Shown piece after piece: positions 31,076-41,174 of a DNA stretch of 64,000 nucleotides (the stretch's first letter is position 1; each line of letters opens with the position of its first letter). The stretch is from Rickettsia akari str. Hartford (lineage in GTDB: Bacteria > Pseudomonadota > Alphaproteobacteria > Rickettsiales > Rickettsiaceae). The notes beneath the pieces are model-generated. The model searched no databases, was not told the DNA's origin, and saw nothing but the letters and a program-made list of their open reading frames with translations. Where the stretch lies: the NCBI RefSeq assembly GCF_000018205.1, contig NC_009881.1:1167061-1231060 (forward strand), written 5' to 3'. The position numbers were made by a program, and so were the translations under genes.

Positions 31076-31118
31076 TAAATACCTATATGCTTTTTCTTTT
31101 ACAAGAAGTTTGAAATAA

Positions 31119-32906
31119 TTAATTTATCGTGTGATTAATAAAAGATTCGTTTAAAACTTGAAGTTCATTTGCAATCTTCAGAATTTCTTTTTTATATACT
31201 AAAACTTTTTCAAAGTCGTGATTGTCTGTACTGTTTATGGTAATAGCGTATTCTTGTTGTAAATTTATTAGATAATATTTCTTATGTAGCCACTGCCATA
31301 ATAAATCCAGTCTGATATTATTTTTATTAAATGAGATATCTAAAAACAAATTATCCGTTTTTGATAATAATAAAAAAATATCAAAAAAGCTAGTTTTTTC
31401 TACAATTGCAGTAATTTCACTTGCTTCTACATTATTATCTATAATCTCGTTTAAATACCAGTTACGAAATTCTTCAAGCGATTTATTATTAAAATTTAAA
31501 TTTAAGATGAAATCTCTAATATCTTTTTCTTCAAGCATTATAGGAAATTTAACCAACAAAGCACAAAAAGCGTGTTCTAGTATTTCAAGCTCCGAATAGC
31601 CGTGACTTGAAACTATAGGCGCTAAATTTGAGCTTTTAGTTATAATTTTCTTCTGCTTTGTGACTAAATTTTGCCATATTTGATCTTTAAAAAACCTGTA
31701 ATAACTTGCTTTTAAATTACTATCTGATATTTTATTGCAGTAATCTTTTAAATTTTTCTCTAAATTAGCTTTTTCTTCTGCGGTTTTAAAATTCTTGCCG
31801 CTATATTCAATATGCCAAATCATTTCTGATAGACTTATTCTTTGATCTATAAGCTTTGCAACAAAATCAGCACCATGTTTATTTACTGCATCGTCTGGAT
31901 CAAGTCCTCTTGGTAACCTAATAAAAGAAATTTTCTTTTCACTATTAATAAGCGGTAATGCTAAGTTAATAGTTCTTATGCTAGCTTTTATGCCTGCATT
32001 ATCTCCATCAAGACATAATATAATTTCATCGCCGGCACGCCATAATTTATGTAAGTGATTCTCGGTAACGCTAGTACCGAGACTCGCAACCGCTTCACTA
32101 AAGCCTGCTTGATGTAGTGCTATAACATCAAAATAACCTTCTACTAAAATCGAATGATTTTTTTTATAGCTACTGCTTATCGCTTTATGCTCACCGTATA
32201 GAGTTTCACTTTTTTGAAATACTGTAGTTTCAGGTGAATTTAAGTATTTAGGTAGCCCTTCCCCAAGTACCCTACCGCCAAAGCCTACAATTTTATTGTA
32301 AATATTTCTAATTGGAATAGTAATACGGTTAGAAAATAAATTATATATTTCACCGTTTTCTCGTTTACCTATTAAGCCGGCTTTGCCGAGTTTTATAATA
32401 TCTATATTTTTATCACGAAAAAATTTTTCAAATTTATTATTTCTTGGAGCAAAACCTATTGAGAATTCTTTTATTGTCGTTTCGGTAATATTTCTTTGGT
32501 GTAGATAATTTAATATTTCAGGCGTTAATTGCTTTATAAAAAATTTATTAGCAAGCTCTAAAATATTTAAAATTTCATCGGATTCTTCATAAAATTCTTT
32601 CTGTTTCGTAGTTAATTTCGGTATCTCTATACCGTAATCGGTTGCAAGCTTTATAGCAGATTCATTATAGGATAGACCGCTAATATTAGAAGTAAATTTT
32701 ATAACGTCACCAGCTGCTTTACAGCCAAAACAATAGAAAAATCTCTTACTATCACTAACTGTAAAAGATGGGGTCTTTTCTTGATGGAAAGGACATAAAC
32801 CGACATAGTTACCGGATTTTCTGGTTAAAACTACTTTTTGCCGCACTACATCAAATATGTTAATACGGTTTCTTAAGAACTCATAAAATTCCGGTGCAAC
32901 TCTCAT
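31119..32906 (-). CDS. dnaG: DNA primase
   Basis: A 595-residue primase that makes RNA primers for the replication fork. The N-terminal zinc ribbon is visible ([12 protein letters not shown] and [11 protein letters not shown]). The Toprim catalytic core contains [14 protein letters not shown] and CLDGDNAG, whose Glu and Asp residues bind the metals. The C-terminal helicase-binding part is weakly conserved. It lies between a SEC59-like gene, which it follows by four bases, and rpoD. Confidence 0.96.
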   Translation of the reverse strand: MRVAPEFYEFLRNRINIFDVVRQKVVLTRKSGNYVGLCPFHQEKTPSFTVSDSKRFFYCFGCKAAGDVIKFTSNISGLSYNESAIKLATDYGIEIPKLTTKQKEFYEESDEILNILELANKFFIKQLTPEILNYLHQRNITETTIKEFSIGFAPRNNKFEKFFRDKNIDIIKLGKAGLIGKRENGEIYNLFSNRITIPIRNIYNKIVGFGGRVLGEGLPKYLNSPETTVFQKSETLYGEHKAISSSYKKNHSILVEGYFDVIALHQAGFSEAVASLGTSVTENHLHKLWRAGDEIILCLDGDNAGIKASIRTINLALPLINSEKKISFIRLPRGLDPDDAVNKHGADFVAKLIDQRISLSEMIWHIEYSGKNFKTAEEKANLEKNLKDYCNKISDSNLKASYYRFFKDQIWQNLVTKQKKIITKSSNLAPIVSSHGYSELEILEHAFCALLVKFPIMLEEKDIRDFILNLNFNNKSLEEFRNWYLNEIIDNNVEASEITAIVEKTSFFDIFLLLSKTDNLFLDISFNKNNIRLDLLWQWLHKKYYLINLQQEYAITINSTDNHDFEKVLVYKKEILKIANELQVLNESFINHTIN

Positions 32907-32910
32907 TATA

Positions 32911-33525
32911 TTACAATATGTAGGAAAGCATAGCTGTAGAAAAACAATAAGAAAGTGGTATAGACAAATTATCGTTAATTCTTAAATCTTTTGAATAAAA
33001 TTCAGTTGCCGTAGCCCCTATACAACTTATTATAATAATAATAAAACTTGTATTATATCCTAAATAGAAATACACTAATACACTTATAAAAATTGCAGAA
33101 GCTAAGAAGGTAACAGAACCTGCTATAGATTTACCGTTACCTAAGCTATTTCCTATTTTAACGCCGACAAGAGCCGCTAAACAATCTGAAATAATTAAAA
33201 TCAACCACGAACAAATCACTAAATTTTTGGGAAAAAGAAGAGCAGTTAAGAAAAGACCAAGCATCATAAAGCTAATGCCGCTTAAAGTACAATAACCATT
33301 ATTTTCTTCGAACCTTATAACTTTTGAGAAAAATTTAGTTACAAATTCACTAATTTTTGCATTATTATGACGTGATACATCTAAATATAATGTAACAGCC
33401 GTTATTATGAATAATAACAACGTAATAACGGTTCTTGGAATAAATAAATAAAGCAGAGGAAATATTATAGCCGATAAGTGAAAAATTTTACGGTTTTTCT
33501 CAAAGTCAAAATCTTTAATTTCCAT
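32911..33525 (-). CDS. SEC59/DGK1/VTE5-family membrane protein (putative lipid or polyprenol kinase)
   Basis: A 204-residue polytopic protein with about six membrane helices. The conserved family positions are visible: EIKDFDFEKNRKIFHLSA, where the RKxFH block is typical; DCLAALVGVKIGNSLG; KSIAGSVTFLAS. Eukaryotic relatives are CTP-dependent kinases of dolichol, diacylglycerol or phytol. The bacterial substrate is unknown, so a function in polyprenol or lipid phosphate recycling is inference. It is probably the first gene of an operon with dnaG and rpoD. Confidence 0.75.
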   Translation of the reverse strand: MEIKDFDFEKNRKIFHLSAIIFPLLYLFIPRTVITLLLFIITAVTLYLDVSRHNNAKISEFVTKFFSKVIRFEENNGYCTLSGISFMMLGLFLTALLFPKNLVICSWLILIISDCLAALVGVKIGNSLGNGKSIAGSVTFLASAIFISVLVYFYLGYNTSFIIIIISCIGATATEFYSKDLRINDNLSIPLSYCFSTAMLSYIL

Positions 33526-33627
33526 AGGATTACTAATTTGTTGCTATTGTTTATGAAAAATAATACCTACGTCATTACAAGCAAGAATTGATATTGTTGC
33601 ATAACTCAAAAAAACGCGTTCGATACA

Positions 33628-33765
33628 ATCCCCGCGTAGACGTGGATCCAGAATAAATAACTTTAATACTAATATAGCAAGTTACATATTTGATAAAATA
33701 AGCATATAAAAACTTGTTTTTATATGCTTTACTGGATTCCTGCCTTCGCGTGAATGACATCTAAA
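33628..33765. repeat. Palindromic repeat, type C-like, degraded
   Basis: The right part (tactggattcctgccttcgcg and tgaatgac) matches type C, the left (gcgtagacgtggatccag) is diverged. A perfect central hairpin, gcatataaaaac-ttg-gtttttatatgc (33700-33727), is present and could act as a terminator-like stem although no U-tract follows. Confidence 0.55.
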
Positions 33766-33904
33766 TTTAAAACTCACTGTTTTCAGGCAGTGCCAAACAA
33801 TTAAAAAGGCTTATTTGACAAATTTAACTATTACAAATATACTTGTTGAAATCTATATTATTGAAAATAGTATACTAAAATTACTAAATCTATACAATAT
33901 AATT

Positions 33905-34393
33905 ATGAATACAAAATTTCCTATCACCGCTAAAGGTTTTGAAAAATTAGAACACGAGCTTAAACATTTAAAACATGTAGAGCGTAAAAAAATTAGTGAA
34001 GATATATCCGAAGCGCGAGAACACGGCGATTTATCAGAGAATGCAGAATATGAAGCGGCACGTGAGAAACAAGCATTTATAGAAGGGCGTATTAAAGAGC
34101 TTGAAGATATGACGGCAAGAGCAGAAATTATTGATATTGGTAAATTATCAGGAGATAACATAAAATTCGGAGCTACGGTTACTTTGATTGACGACGATAC
34201 TGAAGAAGAAGTAACATATATTATTGTAGGAGAATATGAAGCCGATATAACTAGAAAGAGAGTTTCAATCGCTTCTCCTATAGCAAAAGCTTTGATTGGA
34301 AAATCGGTAGGTGATTTTGTAGAAGTTACAACACCGAGAGGATCTAAATCATACGAAGTAGTTACCGTTGAATATAAAGAACTGGAGTTGTAA
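33905..34393 (+). CDS. greA: Transcript cleavage factor GreA
   Basis: A 162-residue factor. The N-terminal coiled coil carries the acidic tip [18 protein letters not shown], whose Asp/Glu act in the RNA polymerase secondary channel to cleave backtracked RNA. The C-terminal FKBP-like domain ends with [11 protein letters not shown]. The frame is open back to 33815; [19 protein letters not shown] at 33905 is the conserved start, preceded by AT-rich non-coding sequence. Confidence 0.95.
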   Translation: MNTKFPITAKGFEKLEHELKHLKHVERKKISEDISEAREHGDLSENAEYEAAREKQAFIEGRIKELEDMTARAEIIDIGKLSGDNIKFGATVTLIDDDTEEEVTYIIVGEYEADITRKRVSIASPIAKALIGKSVGDFVEVTTPRGSKSYEVVTVEYKELEL

Positions 34394-34405
34394 TTTGACT
34401 TGTTC

Positions 34406-34519
34406 GTCATTGCGAGGAAAAGCTGTAAGTTGTGACGAAGCAATCCAGTTAAAAATTCTGATTTACAGAATTTTTTTGTTTTTCTGGATTGCCACGTCGA
34501 TTTGATCCTCGTAATGACG
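34406..34519. repeat. Palindromic repeat, type A
   Basis: Arms gtcattgcgaggaaaag and cctcgtaatgac; internal ttctggattgccacgtcg. Between convergent greA and pntA part 2. Confidence 0.8.
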
Positions 34520-34559
34520 GTTCTGATATCCACGCAACAACGCAAATATTACATTATAA

Positions 34560-34958
34560 TTACTTCTTTTTAAACATCTCGAGCATTCTTTTTGTTACTA
34601 TAAATCCGCCGAAGATATTTATAGAAGCAATCAGCGTTGCAAAATACCCAAGTAAACCGTGAAACCCAAAAGCAGGGCTACTTGCGGCAATCATAGAACT
34701 AAGAACTATAATACCTGAAATAGCGTTAGTAATAGACATAAGCGGAGTATGTAGTGCAGGCGTTACTTTCCACACAACATAATAGCCTACAAAAGAAGCT
34801 AATACAAAAACAGTTATAGCAAATACTAGAGGATCTATAGTACTTGTGTTTGTTTGCCAACTAGTATCTATTACCAAATCTTTTAATTTATTTGATAATT
34901 CTTGGGTATTATGGGCAATTTCAGCAGCCTGTTTAGCCATTATCGGTAATTGATTCAT
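34560..34958 (-). CDS. pntA2: NAD(P) transhydrogenase alpha chain, membrane part
   Basis: A 132-residue polypeptide with three or four membrane helices ([20 protein letters not shown], then [17 protein letters not shown]). It corresponds to the C-terminal membrane domain of E. coli PntA, encoded separately in many alphaproteobacteria. With the NAD-binding part encoded just upstream and PntB (not in this window), it couples hydride transfer between NADH and NADP to proton flow. Confidence 0.9.
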   Translation of the reverse strand: MNQLPIMAKQAAEIAHNTQELSNKLKDLVIDTSWQTNTSTIDPLVFAITVFVLASFVGYYVVWKVTPALHTPLMSITNAISGIIVLSSMIAASSPAFGFHGLLGYFATLIASINIFGGFIVTKRMLEMFKKK

Positions 34959-35034
34959 ACTTTTCTCTTGGTTATTTTTTCATTTTCATTGCGAGGAGAT
35001 GCACCAGCATCGACGCGGCAATCCAGTTAAATAA

Positions 35035-36156
35035 TTACTTAACCTTCTCACTCACAATTTTGCCGTCTTTAGTAATCAACATATCACGTACTAACCCATC
35101 ATCCATATTAAATTTACCGTCTTGCAACGCATAGGTTAGAAAATTATACAAATTCTTAGCATATAATTTTGAGCTGTCTGTAGCAATTTTAGTAGCAAGG
35201 TTTGATAAACCTATTATTGTAACTCCGTGCTTATTAACGATCTTATCCGGTTCTGAACCTTCTACGTTTCCGCCTGTACTAGTCGATATATCAACAATCA
35301 CTGAGCCATACTTCATAGATTCTAACATTTTTTCTGTAACAAGCAGAGGGGCTTTTTTGCCTGGAATTTGTGCAGTAGTAATAACTATATCATATCCTTT
35401 AATAATTTTTGCTAGAAACTCTGCTTGTTTCGCCTTATAATCTCCCGAACTCTCATTAGCATAACCTGATTTATCTTGTAAATCTTCTTGTAGTTCCAGT
35501 GAAACAAACTTAGCTCCTAAGCTTTCTACCTGCTCTTTGGTAGCAGCCCTTACATCATATCCTGCAACAATACTACCGAGTCTTTTTGCCGTTGCAATAG
35601 CTTGGAGTCCTGCAACACCGATACCAAGCACCAAAGTTTTGCACGGTGAAATCGTACCTGCTGCCGTCATCATCATAGGAAAAGCCCTTGTATAATGATA
35701 GCTTGCTTCAATTACGGCTCTATAACCAACTAAGTTACTTTGAGAAGACAAAGCATCCATATTTTGAGCTTTAGTAATTCTCGGCACAAATTCCATAGCA
35801 AAAGTCGTAAGATTTTTTTTAGCTGCCGCTTTTATATATTCATGATTTAAATAAGGCGATAATAATCCTACAATAATTGCTCCTTTTTTTGCGAATTCAA
35901 GCTCACTATATTTATCCGTAACGGATGAAGGTTGTACCTTTAATATAATATCGGCATCAGAAATAATCTCGAGTGGTACCGAAGATATTTTAGCACCTCG
36001 AGCAATATACTCTTCATCAAGAAAACCGGCATGAAGACCTATATCTTTTTCTACCGTAACTGCATAACCTTTTTTGACTAGTAACTCCGCTACTTCAGGC
36101 GTTATGGCGGCACGCGATTCATGCTTGGCTTTTTCTTTTAAAGCAACGATTTTCAT
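35035..36156 (-). CDS. pntA1: NAD(P) transhydrogenase alpha chain, NAD-binding part
   Basis: A 373-residue soluble domain I homologous to the N-terminal part of PntA and to alanine dehydrogenase. Conserved blocks are ESRAAITPEVAELLVKKGY near the N-terminus, MDALSSQSNLVGYRAV, and the Rossmann VLGIGVAGLQAIATAKRLG near residue 175. MKIVALKEKAKHESR at 36156 is the conserved start; seven extra codons upstream are not. It lies 76 bases before pntA2, with only a short repeat-like patch between them. Confidence 0.93.
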   Translation of the reverse strand: MKIVALKEKAKHESRAAITPEVAELLVKKGYAVTVEKDIGLHAGFLDEEYIARGAKISSVPLEIISDADIILKVQPSSVTDKYSELEFAKKGAIIVGLLSPYLNHEYIKAAAKKNLTTFAMEFVPRITKAQNMDALSSQSNLVGYRAVIEASYHYTRAFPMMMTAAGTISPCKTLVLGIGVAGLQAIATAKRLGSIVAGYDVRAATKEQVESLGAKFVSLELQEDLQDKSGYANESSGDYKAKQAEFLAKIIKGYDIVITTAQIPGKKAPLLVTEKMLESMKYGSVIVDISTSTGGNVEGSEPDKIVNKHGVTIIGLSNLATKIATDSSKLYAKNLYNFLTYALQDGKFNMDDGLVRDMLITKDGKIVSEKVK

Positions 36157-36224
36157 AAATATCATTTGTTTTAACAAAATAACTAAGGTATTTTAAACAT
36201 AATTTAAAATATAAAACAATAAAA

Positions 36225-36863
36225 ATGAAAAAAATATTCTTAGTTATTATTTGTGTTTTTATAAATTCAGTCGTAGCGTTTGGAGGAGCGGATGATAAAA
36301 CAACTATTTCAGAGCTAAAAACTTATTTACGTACTATAAAATCAATTGCGATAGATTTTACTCAAGAAGATTCGTACGGTAAAATAGTTGAAGGAAAATT
36401 GTTAATCCACAAACCTTATAATTTTAGATGTAATTATTATCCTCCTTTCCCTTTAGTTATAATAGGTACTAAAAATTTCGTATCGATGTATGATTATGAT
36501 ATGGAGCAAGTAAGCCGTATTAATAGAAGCGAAAATGCATTGAATTTTTTATTAGAAGATAATAAGCATTTTGACAAGGATTTTGTTTTTGAATCAGTAA
36601 TTAACGAAAGAAATATTTCTAAAATTACTATCTATCATACTCTAACGGAAAAACGTAGCGAAATTACTTTTAATAAAGCTACTAAACAAATTGAAGCATT
36701 AAAAATATTTGCAGATAATAATATAGTCACTATTACTTTTGATAAAATAGCTAAAGTACAAAAATTTTCCGATGATTTGTTTAAATTAAAAAACCCTGCG
36801 ATATTTGGTCCTCCTGAAAGATTAACAAAATCGGAAATAGAAAAAAAATATATTGTTTCTTGA
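36225..36863 (+). CDS. lolA: LolA-like outer-membrane lipoprotein carrier
   Basis: A 212-residue protein with a signal peptide (MKKIFLVIICVFINSVVAFG) and the LolA pattern: LKTYLRTIKSIAIDFTQEDS, GKLLIHKPYNFRCNYYPP. In other bacteria LolA shuttles lipoproteins across the periplasm from the inner-membrane Lol complex to the outer membrane. Rickettsia has the outer membrane to need it. The gene is divergent from pntA1. Confidence 0.85.
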   Translation: MKKIFLVIICVFINSVVAFGGADDKTTISELKTYLRTIKSIAIDFTQEDSYGKIVEGKLLIHKPYNFRCNYYPPFPLVIIGTKNFVSMYDYDMEQVSRINRSENALNFLLEDNKHFDKDFVFESVINERNISKITIYHTLTEKRSEITFNKATKQIEALKIFADNNIVTITFDKIAKVQKFSDDLFKLKNPAIFGPPERLTKSEIEKKYIVS

Positions 36864-36877
36864 AAATAAACAGACTA

Positions 36878-36972
36878 TGTTAGTAATGCTGGTAGTGGGC
36901 GTTGTGCCTGCTTAGTCGGTCAGGTCTGAAAGGAAGCAGCCGGAGTGGGATGCGGTGGGTCATTACTAGCAC
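36878..36972 (+). ncRNA. ffs: Signal recognition particle RNA (4.5S, small bacterial type)
   Basis: The diagnostic SRP domain IV loop is present: ggtcaggtctgaaaggaagc with its GGAA/GNRA-type apical and symmetric internal loops. The ends pair over tagtaatg at 36881 and cattacta at 36961. The length near 95 bases fits the bacterial short form without Alu domain. It binds Ffh to deliver membrane proteins. It begins about 15 bases after lolA; ends are estimated from pairing. Confidence 0.92.
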
Positions 36973-36987
36973 TATTCTAATTTCGAT

Positions 36988-37170
36988 GTCATTCCCGCGC
37001 AGTTCAGTAAAACACACTGTGTTACCACATAGCTTGACCACGTGGTCCATAAAAACAATTCAAAATACTAATGCTTTTGGTATTTTTAACTGGATCCTGT
37101 GGTCAAGCCACGGGATGTGAAGACAGAGGTGGAATTGATCCACGCAACAACGCACGAAAGCGGGAATGAC
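36988..37170. repeat. Nested palindromic repeats (type B inside type C)
   Basis: Outer arms gtcattcccgcgcag and cgcacgaaagcgggaatgac; the inner element has the type B marks cacgtggtccataaaaacaa and tgtggtcaagccacgggatg. The stretch between ffs and dnaX is almost wholly repeat. Confidence 0.7.
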
Positions 37171-37233
37171 ATAGAGAATTACACAATAACACCGGTTTTT
37201 AGCTAGAATGCCATAAAAAGTCTTATAACAATC

Positions 37234-38763
37234 GTGCTATATATAAATTCATCAAATCAATATATTCCTTTTGCAAGGAAATATCGTCCTAGTAACTTTG
37301 CCGAGCTTCAGGGGCAAGAGGTATTAGTCAAAGTTTTAAGCTATACTATTTTAAACGATAGGCTAGCCGGAGGCTATCTTTTAACGGGTATTAGAGGAGT
37401 CGGTAAAACTACTTCCGCCCGAATTATTGCTAAAGCCGTAAACTGTTCTGCTTTAATTACAGAAAATACGACTATTAAAACATGCGAAGAATGTACAAAT
37501 TGTATCAGCTTTAATAATCATAATCACCCTGATATAATCGAAATTGACGCAGCAAGTAAAACTAGCGTAGATGATATACGTAGAATTATAGAATCTGCTG
37601 AATATAAACCTCTACAAGGTAAACATAAAATCTTCATCATTGATGAGGTGCATATGCTCTCTAAGGGAGCGTTTAATGCACTTCTTAAGACTTTAGAAGA
37701 ACCGCCGCCTCATATAATATTTATCTTTGCAACAACGGAAGTACAAAAGATACCTGCAACTATCATCTCAAGATGTCAACGTTATGATTTAAGGCGGTTG
37801 AATTTTGAAGAAATTTTTAAGCTACTTGAATATATAGCTAAGCAAGAAAACTTAAAAACCGATATAGAATCTTTAAGAATTATAGCTTATAAGTCTGAAG
37901 GATCGGCACGTGATGCAGTATCTATTTTAGATCAAGCAGCTAGTATGTCGGCGAAATCTGATAATATCATTAGCCCTCAAGTAATTAATCAAATACTTGG
38001 GCTTGTTGATACTTCGGTTATAATAGAATTTGTGGAGTATATAATTCATAGAGAGACGGAAAAAGCTATAAATTTAATAAATAAACTTTACGGTTTTTCT
38101 GTTAATCTTGAGATTTTTATAGAATCGGTAGCAGATTTTATTGCTTATCTTAACAAAGCAAAAATGTTACATAATTATAGTTTACCGATATATGAATCAT
38201 TTAACGATAGGACTAACAGCATATTAGATACAATCAGCTTGCCACATCTATCAATCTTATGGCAAATATATAATAAGGGAGTAGTGGAAATAAAAAGTTC
38301 CTATAATCAACTAACAGAAACGGAAATGTTAGTTATAAAATCTATATATTCGACGTCGCTGCCGCTGCTTGACGATTCTGATGGTAATAATCAAAATTTA
38401 AATCAATCAATTAATCCGGAAATAAAAAAAAATTTTGAAATTGTAGATTTTCTTAAATATCTATATAAAAATAATGAGATAGATATATATTATTTCCTAC
38501 TCAATCATGCGGAGCTTAAAAATCTCAGTGATAATAGATTAGAGTTCTGCAGTCTTGAAATTAAAAGTAAATTAAAGAAACAAATAGAAGATTTGTTAGC
38601 TGATTTTACTAAAGAAAAGTGTAAATTTATAGTAATAAAAGAGCAGAACAAGCAAACCTTAAAGAGCCAGTTAATAGATAAGATTGCAGCAAGTAATGAT
38701 TTTGGTTTAATTAAAAAACATTTCCCGAATGCGGAAATTTCAGATATATTACTTAAAAATTAA
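37234..38763 (+). CDS. dnaX: DNA polymerase III clamp-loader subunit gamma/tau
   Basis: A 509-residue AAA+ protein. Walker A is GIRGVGKTTSARIIAK, the zinc cysteines lie in CEECTNC, Walker B region IDEVHMLSKGAFNALLKTLEEPP, sensor 1 FATTEVQKIP and the SRC arginine-finger motif follow. Tau organises the replisome and loads the beta clamp. The start is GTG at 37234. The sequence has a run of nine A at 38424-38432, after the conserved domains, where slippage would give an early stop in either other frame. ybaB follows at 11 bases. Confidence 0.93.
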   Translation: MLYINSSNQYIPFARKYRPSNFAELQGQEVLVKVLSYTILNDRLAGGYLLTGIRGVGKTTSARIIAKAVNCSALITENTTIKTCEECTNCISFNNHNHPDIIEIDAASKTSVDDIRRIIESAEYKPLQGKHKIFIIDEVHMLSKGAFNALLKTLEEPPPHIIFIFATTEVQKIPATIISRCQRYDLRRLNFEEIFKLLEYIAKQENLKTDIESLRIIAYKSEGSARDAVSILDQAASMSAKSDNIISPQVINQILGLVDTSVIIEFVEYIIHRETEKAINLINKLYGFSVNLEIFIESVADFIAYLNKAKMLHNYSLPIYESFNDRTNSILDTISLPHLSILWQIYNKGVVEIKSSYNQLTETEMLVIKSIYSTSLPLLDDSDGNNQNLNQSINPEIKKNFEIVDFLKYLYKNNEIDIYYFLLNHAELKNLSDNRLEFCSLEIKSKLKKQIEDLLADFTKEKCKFIVIKEQNKQTLKSQLIDKIAASNDFGLIKKHFPNAEISDILLKN

Positions 38764-38774
38764 AGGATAGAATT

Positions 38775-39098
38775 ATGGTAAATTTTAATCAGTTTTTAAA
38801 GCAAGCCCAATCAATGCAAAAAAAAATGCAAGAAGCACAAGAGCAAATGGCAAATGCAAGGTATACCGGTAAAGCAGGTGGCGGGCTTGTTGAAATTATT
38901 ATCACCGGTAAAGGGGAAGTTGCAAAGATTTCAATTGATGAATCTTTATTAAAATCAGAAGAAAAAGAAATGCTTGAGGATTTAATTAAAGTTGCCTTTA
39001 ACGATGCTAAACAAAAATGTGATGAAGATTCTCAAAATTCTTTATCAGGAGCTTTAAACGGTATGAGCTTACCGCCCGGTTTCAAAATGCCATTTTAA
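38775..39098 (+). CDS. ybaB: YbaB/EbfC nucleoid-associated protein
   Basis: A 107-residue DNA-binding protein with the family's MQKKMQEAQEQMAN helix and TGKAGGGLVEIIITGKGEV strands. A clear ribosome-binding site aaagga precedes the ATG. The dnaX-ybaB order is conserved in bacteria, usually followed by recR, which is not here. Confidence 0.92.
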   Translation: MVNFNQFLKQAQSMQKKMQEAQEQMANARYTGKAGGGLVEIIITGKGEVAKISIDESLLKSEEKEMLEDLIKVAFNDAKQKCDEDSQNSLSGALNGMSLPPGFKMPF

Positions 39099-39111
39099 TA
39101 CGGCGTTTTGC

Positions 39112-39256
39112 GTCATTCCAGTAAAGCATTGTTGCATGGATCGGTAAAAAATCCACCGTGTTACCCCGTAGCTTGCCACGTGGTCCATAAAAACAATAAC
39201 AATACTAATAATTTTAGTATTGTTAACTGGATCCAGTGGTCAAGCCACGGGATGAC
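39112..39256. repeat. Palindromic repeat, type B
   Basis: Contains cacgtggtccataaaaacaa, a central hairpin (caatactaataa / ttttagtattg) and ccagtggtcaagccacgg ending gatgac. The gap to the protease gene is filled by this and related debris. Confidence 0.75.
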
Positions 39257-39352
39257 GTCTCTCTTAATGTGACACAAATGCGGCATGACATGGATGGAAT
39301 CAAGCCACGCAACAACACTTTCTAAGTGCTATAAACTTCCTTGAAAAGAAGT

Positions 39353-40048
39353 CTAATAATTCAGAATTAATAAATCCTTATCAATCCTGAAACTTTTAAA
39401 ACGCTCGAGTAGCGACATACCAAGCAGTGAGATATAAAGTTCACCAAGGCCTACATGTCCTTTGATATTCTTAAATTCCGTACCGATTACTACACTATTT
39501 AAGGTTATAGGTGCGGCTTTATTTTCACCGTTAGCTGTCAGATAAGTTCTGGTATATTTTAATTTAGTTAAGTCAAAGCCTAATTTTTGGGCATCTTCTT
39601 TAGTCAAAGCGATATCACTTGCACCGGTATCTATCATAAATTTTATTTTAACGTTATTTACAAAAGCATTGATATAAAAATGCCCGTCTCCGCTGCGGGC
39701 TATAATAATTTCTCCGACTTCAGTAGACCATTTATATGATGGAATTAAAGCAGACATTACCCTATGATAAGCATAGTGCAGCTCAAACCTAAAAGCATAA
39801 CCGGTGATTATAACTAAAAAAATTGCTGCCCACATTGCTAATTGCAAACAAAATCTGCGTATTGCATTTTGGCTAATAGTACTGTAGATTATACTAAATA
39901 ATATTAATAACGACGCACAAAAACTCCATATATTTTGTAGTTCTTTAAAAAATTTTGGATAATGCTGATTGATATATTTGTATAACAAACCGGTTACAAT
40001 TACGGTGCTGCAAATTATAAAAATAAGTTTTATAAGTTTTTTATTCAT
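39353..40048 (-). CDS. Retropepsin-like aspartic protease (APRc type)
   Basis: A 231-residue protein with two or three N-terminal membrane helices (LIFIICSTVIVTGLLY and CASLLILFSIIYS, LQLAMWAAIFLVIITG) and a C-terminal soluble protease domain. The active-site motif is DTGAS with the catalytic Asp at residue 140. Length, topology and motif equal the described R. conorii APRc (RC1339), a retroviral-type dimeric protease proposed to process surface proteins. Only one Asp motif is present, as in retropepsins. Confidence 0.88.
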   Translation of the reverse strand: MNKKLIKLIFIICSTVIVTGLLYKYINQHYPKFFKELQNIWSFCASLLILFSIIYSTISQNAIRRFCLQLAMWAAIFLVIITGYAFRFELHYAYHRVMSALIPSYKWSTEVGEIIIARSGDGHFYINAFVNNVKIKFMIDTGASDIALTKEDAQKLGFDLTKLKYTRTYLTANGENKAAPITLNSVVIGTEFKNIKGHVGLGELYISLLGMSLLERFKSFRIDKDLLILNY

Positions 40049-40049
40049 A

Positions 40050-40584
40050 TAAAATAATTTTTAACCTATATAATCAAACCAAAGTACCAGCCCATTTTTA
40101 GGTGGGAAACTACCTTTTTGGGTCACTAGAATAATAATTCCAAGTGCTTCTGATGATTTTTTACAATTTAAAGCTTCTTCAAGTATACTAAAACGATATT
40201 ACCATATCTATAACATTGCACTGGTTTACAACTAGCTTGTTGTTTTTTTAACAAGGTTAAAAACTCATCCCTTGCTCAATTTCAATATTTCCTGAGAATT
40301 GACAACCTGTTGTGTGTCTTCAAAAGACTAATAATATTTTTTAAGTATGGTAATTTGAATTTTTCATCAAAATCTAAACTTCCGTGATCTACCATTAATG
40401 CAATTGCCGTTGCCAAAACAGATTTTGAAACCGATGCTAACAGAAATAAAGTTTTATCCGTAATAACTCCACTCTTAACTCTCTGATTTCCAAACATTGT
40501 TTTATAAATAATCTCATCTTTGTATAAAATTGCAATTGCTCCTCCTTGTAATGCGTCTTTTTGCAATTCGAGCTTTTTATTCAT
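40050..40584 (-). pseudogene. Beta-lactamase-fold serine hydrolase remnant
   Basis: The N-terminal 100 residues are readable from the ATG at 40584: GGAIAILYKDEIIYKTMFG, then LASVSKSVLATAIALMVDHG, where SVSK is the SxxK nucleophile motif of class C beta-lactamase-like hydrolases. The frame ends after LPYLKNII. At 40050-40130 the minus strand encodes GIIILVTQKGSFPPKNG, which may be the original C-terminus. The middle, including YxN and the third motif, is gone. Confidence 0.6.
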
Positions 40585-40625
40585 ATAGCGATATTATTTT
40601 GATTTACAGATATGACACTAAGAAA

Positions 40626-41140
40626 TTAAATACGGGAAAATAATTTATTATACACTTCATTCCGATTTCTTTTCCCAATAGCAAGTACTCTTATCATCTA
40701 CTTCATACACTAGTCGGTAACCGACTGTGACCTCAACTTTATTTTATATAAGTTATTTCCACCGTTTACTGCATCTTTGGTACGTGTGGTGATTTAAGTC
40801 TCTCTGATAACTTCTTTTTAAACTGTTCTTTTATTGTAAAACCTAACTTATTCAATTCTTTATTTGGCAATAGGGATAAATTATAGACTATAAGTCATTT
40901 ATATCAACCTTGATCGCTGCCTTTTTATCTTTTAATCTAATTTAAGAAAGCTCTAATAAATAATTATCATCTAAAGCTTCAATGATTCTTGCGTATAATT
41001 TAGCTGAAATTAAATAAGCAGTCGGTTCATTATTATTTAATAAGGCTATAGGCTCTCACCGCTTGCCTTATCCAATAATGCAGTAGGGCTTTTTTAAATT
41101 CTGAGATACTAACTGTTAGATTTGCATAAATATGTTCCAT
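40626..41140 (-). pseudogene. Phd-RelE toxin-antitoxin remnant
   Basis: From the ATG at 41140 the frame gives MEHIYANLTVSISEFKK, then across shifts LLDKASGEPIALLNNNEPTA and YLISAKLYARIIEALDDN, a Phd/YefM antitoxin ending at 40888. The toxin start overlaps that end (MTYSL, then a stop where Glu is expected). It continues as KKELNKLGFTIKEQFKKKL, GGNNLYKIKLRS, YRLVYEVDD and VLAIGKRNRNEVYNKL to 40626, a complete RelE/ParE layout. At least five lesions are present, so both genes are dead. Confidence 0.75.
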
Positions 41141-41174
41141 TATTAGACCTATAATTTTATCGTTGTCAAGAAAA

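Noticed and set aside
33853..34545. 230-codon open frame antisense to greA
   Set aside because: It lies entirely opposite greA and a repeat, with no recognisable protein; GreA coding bias explains it.
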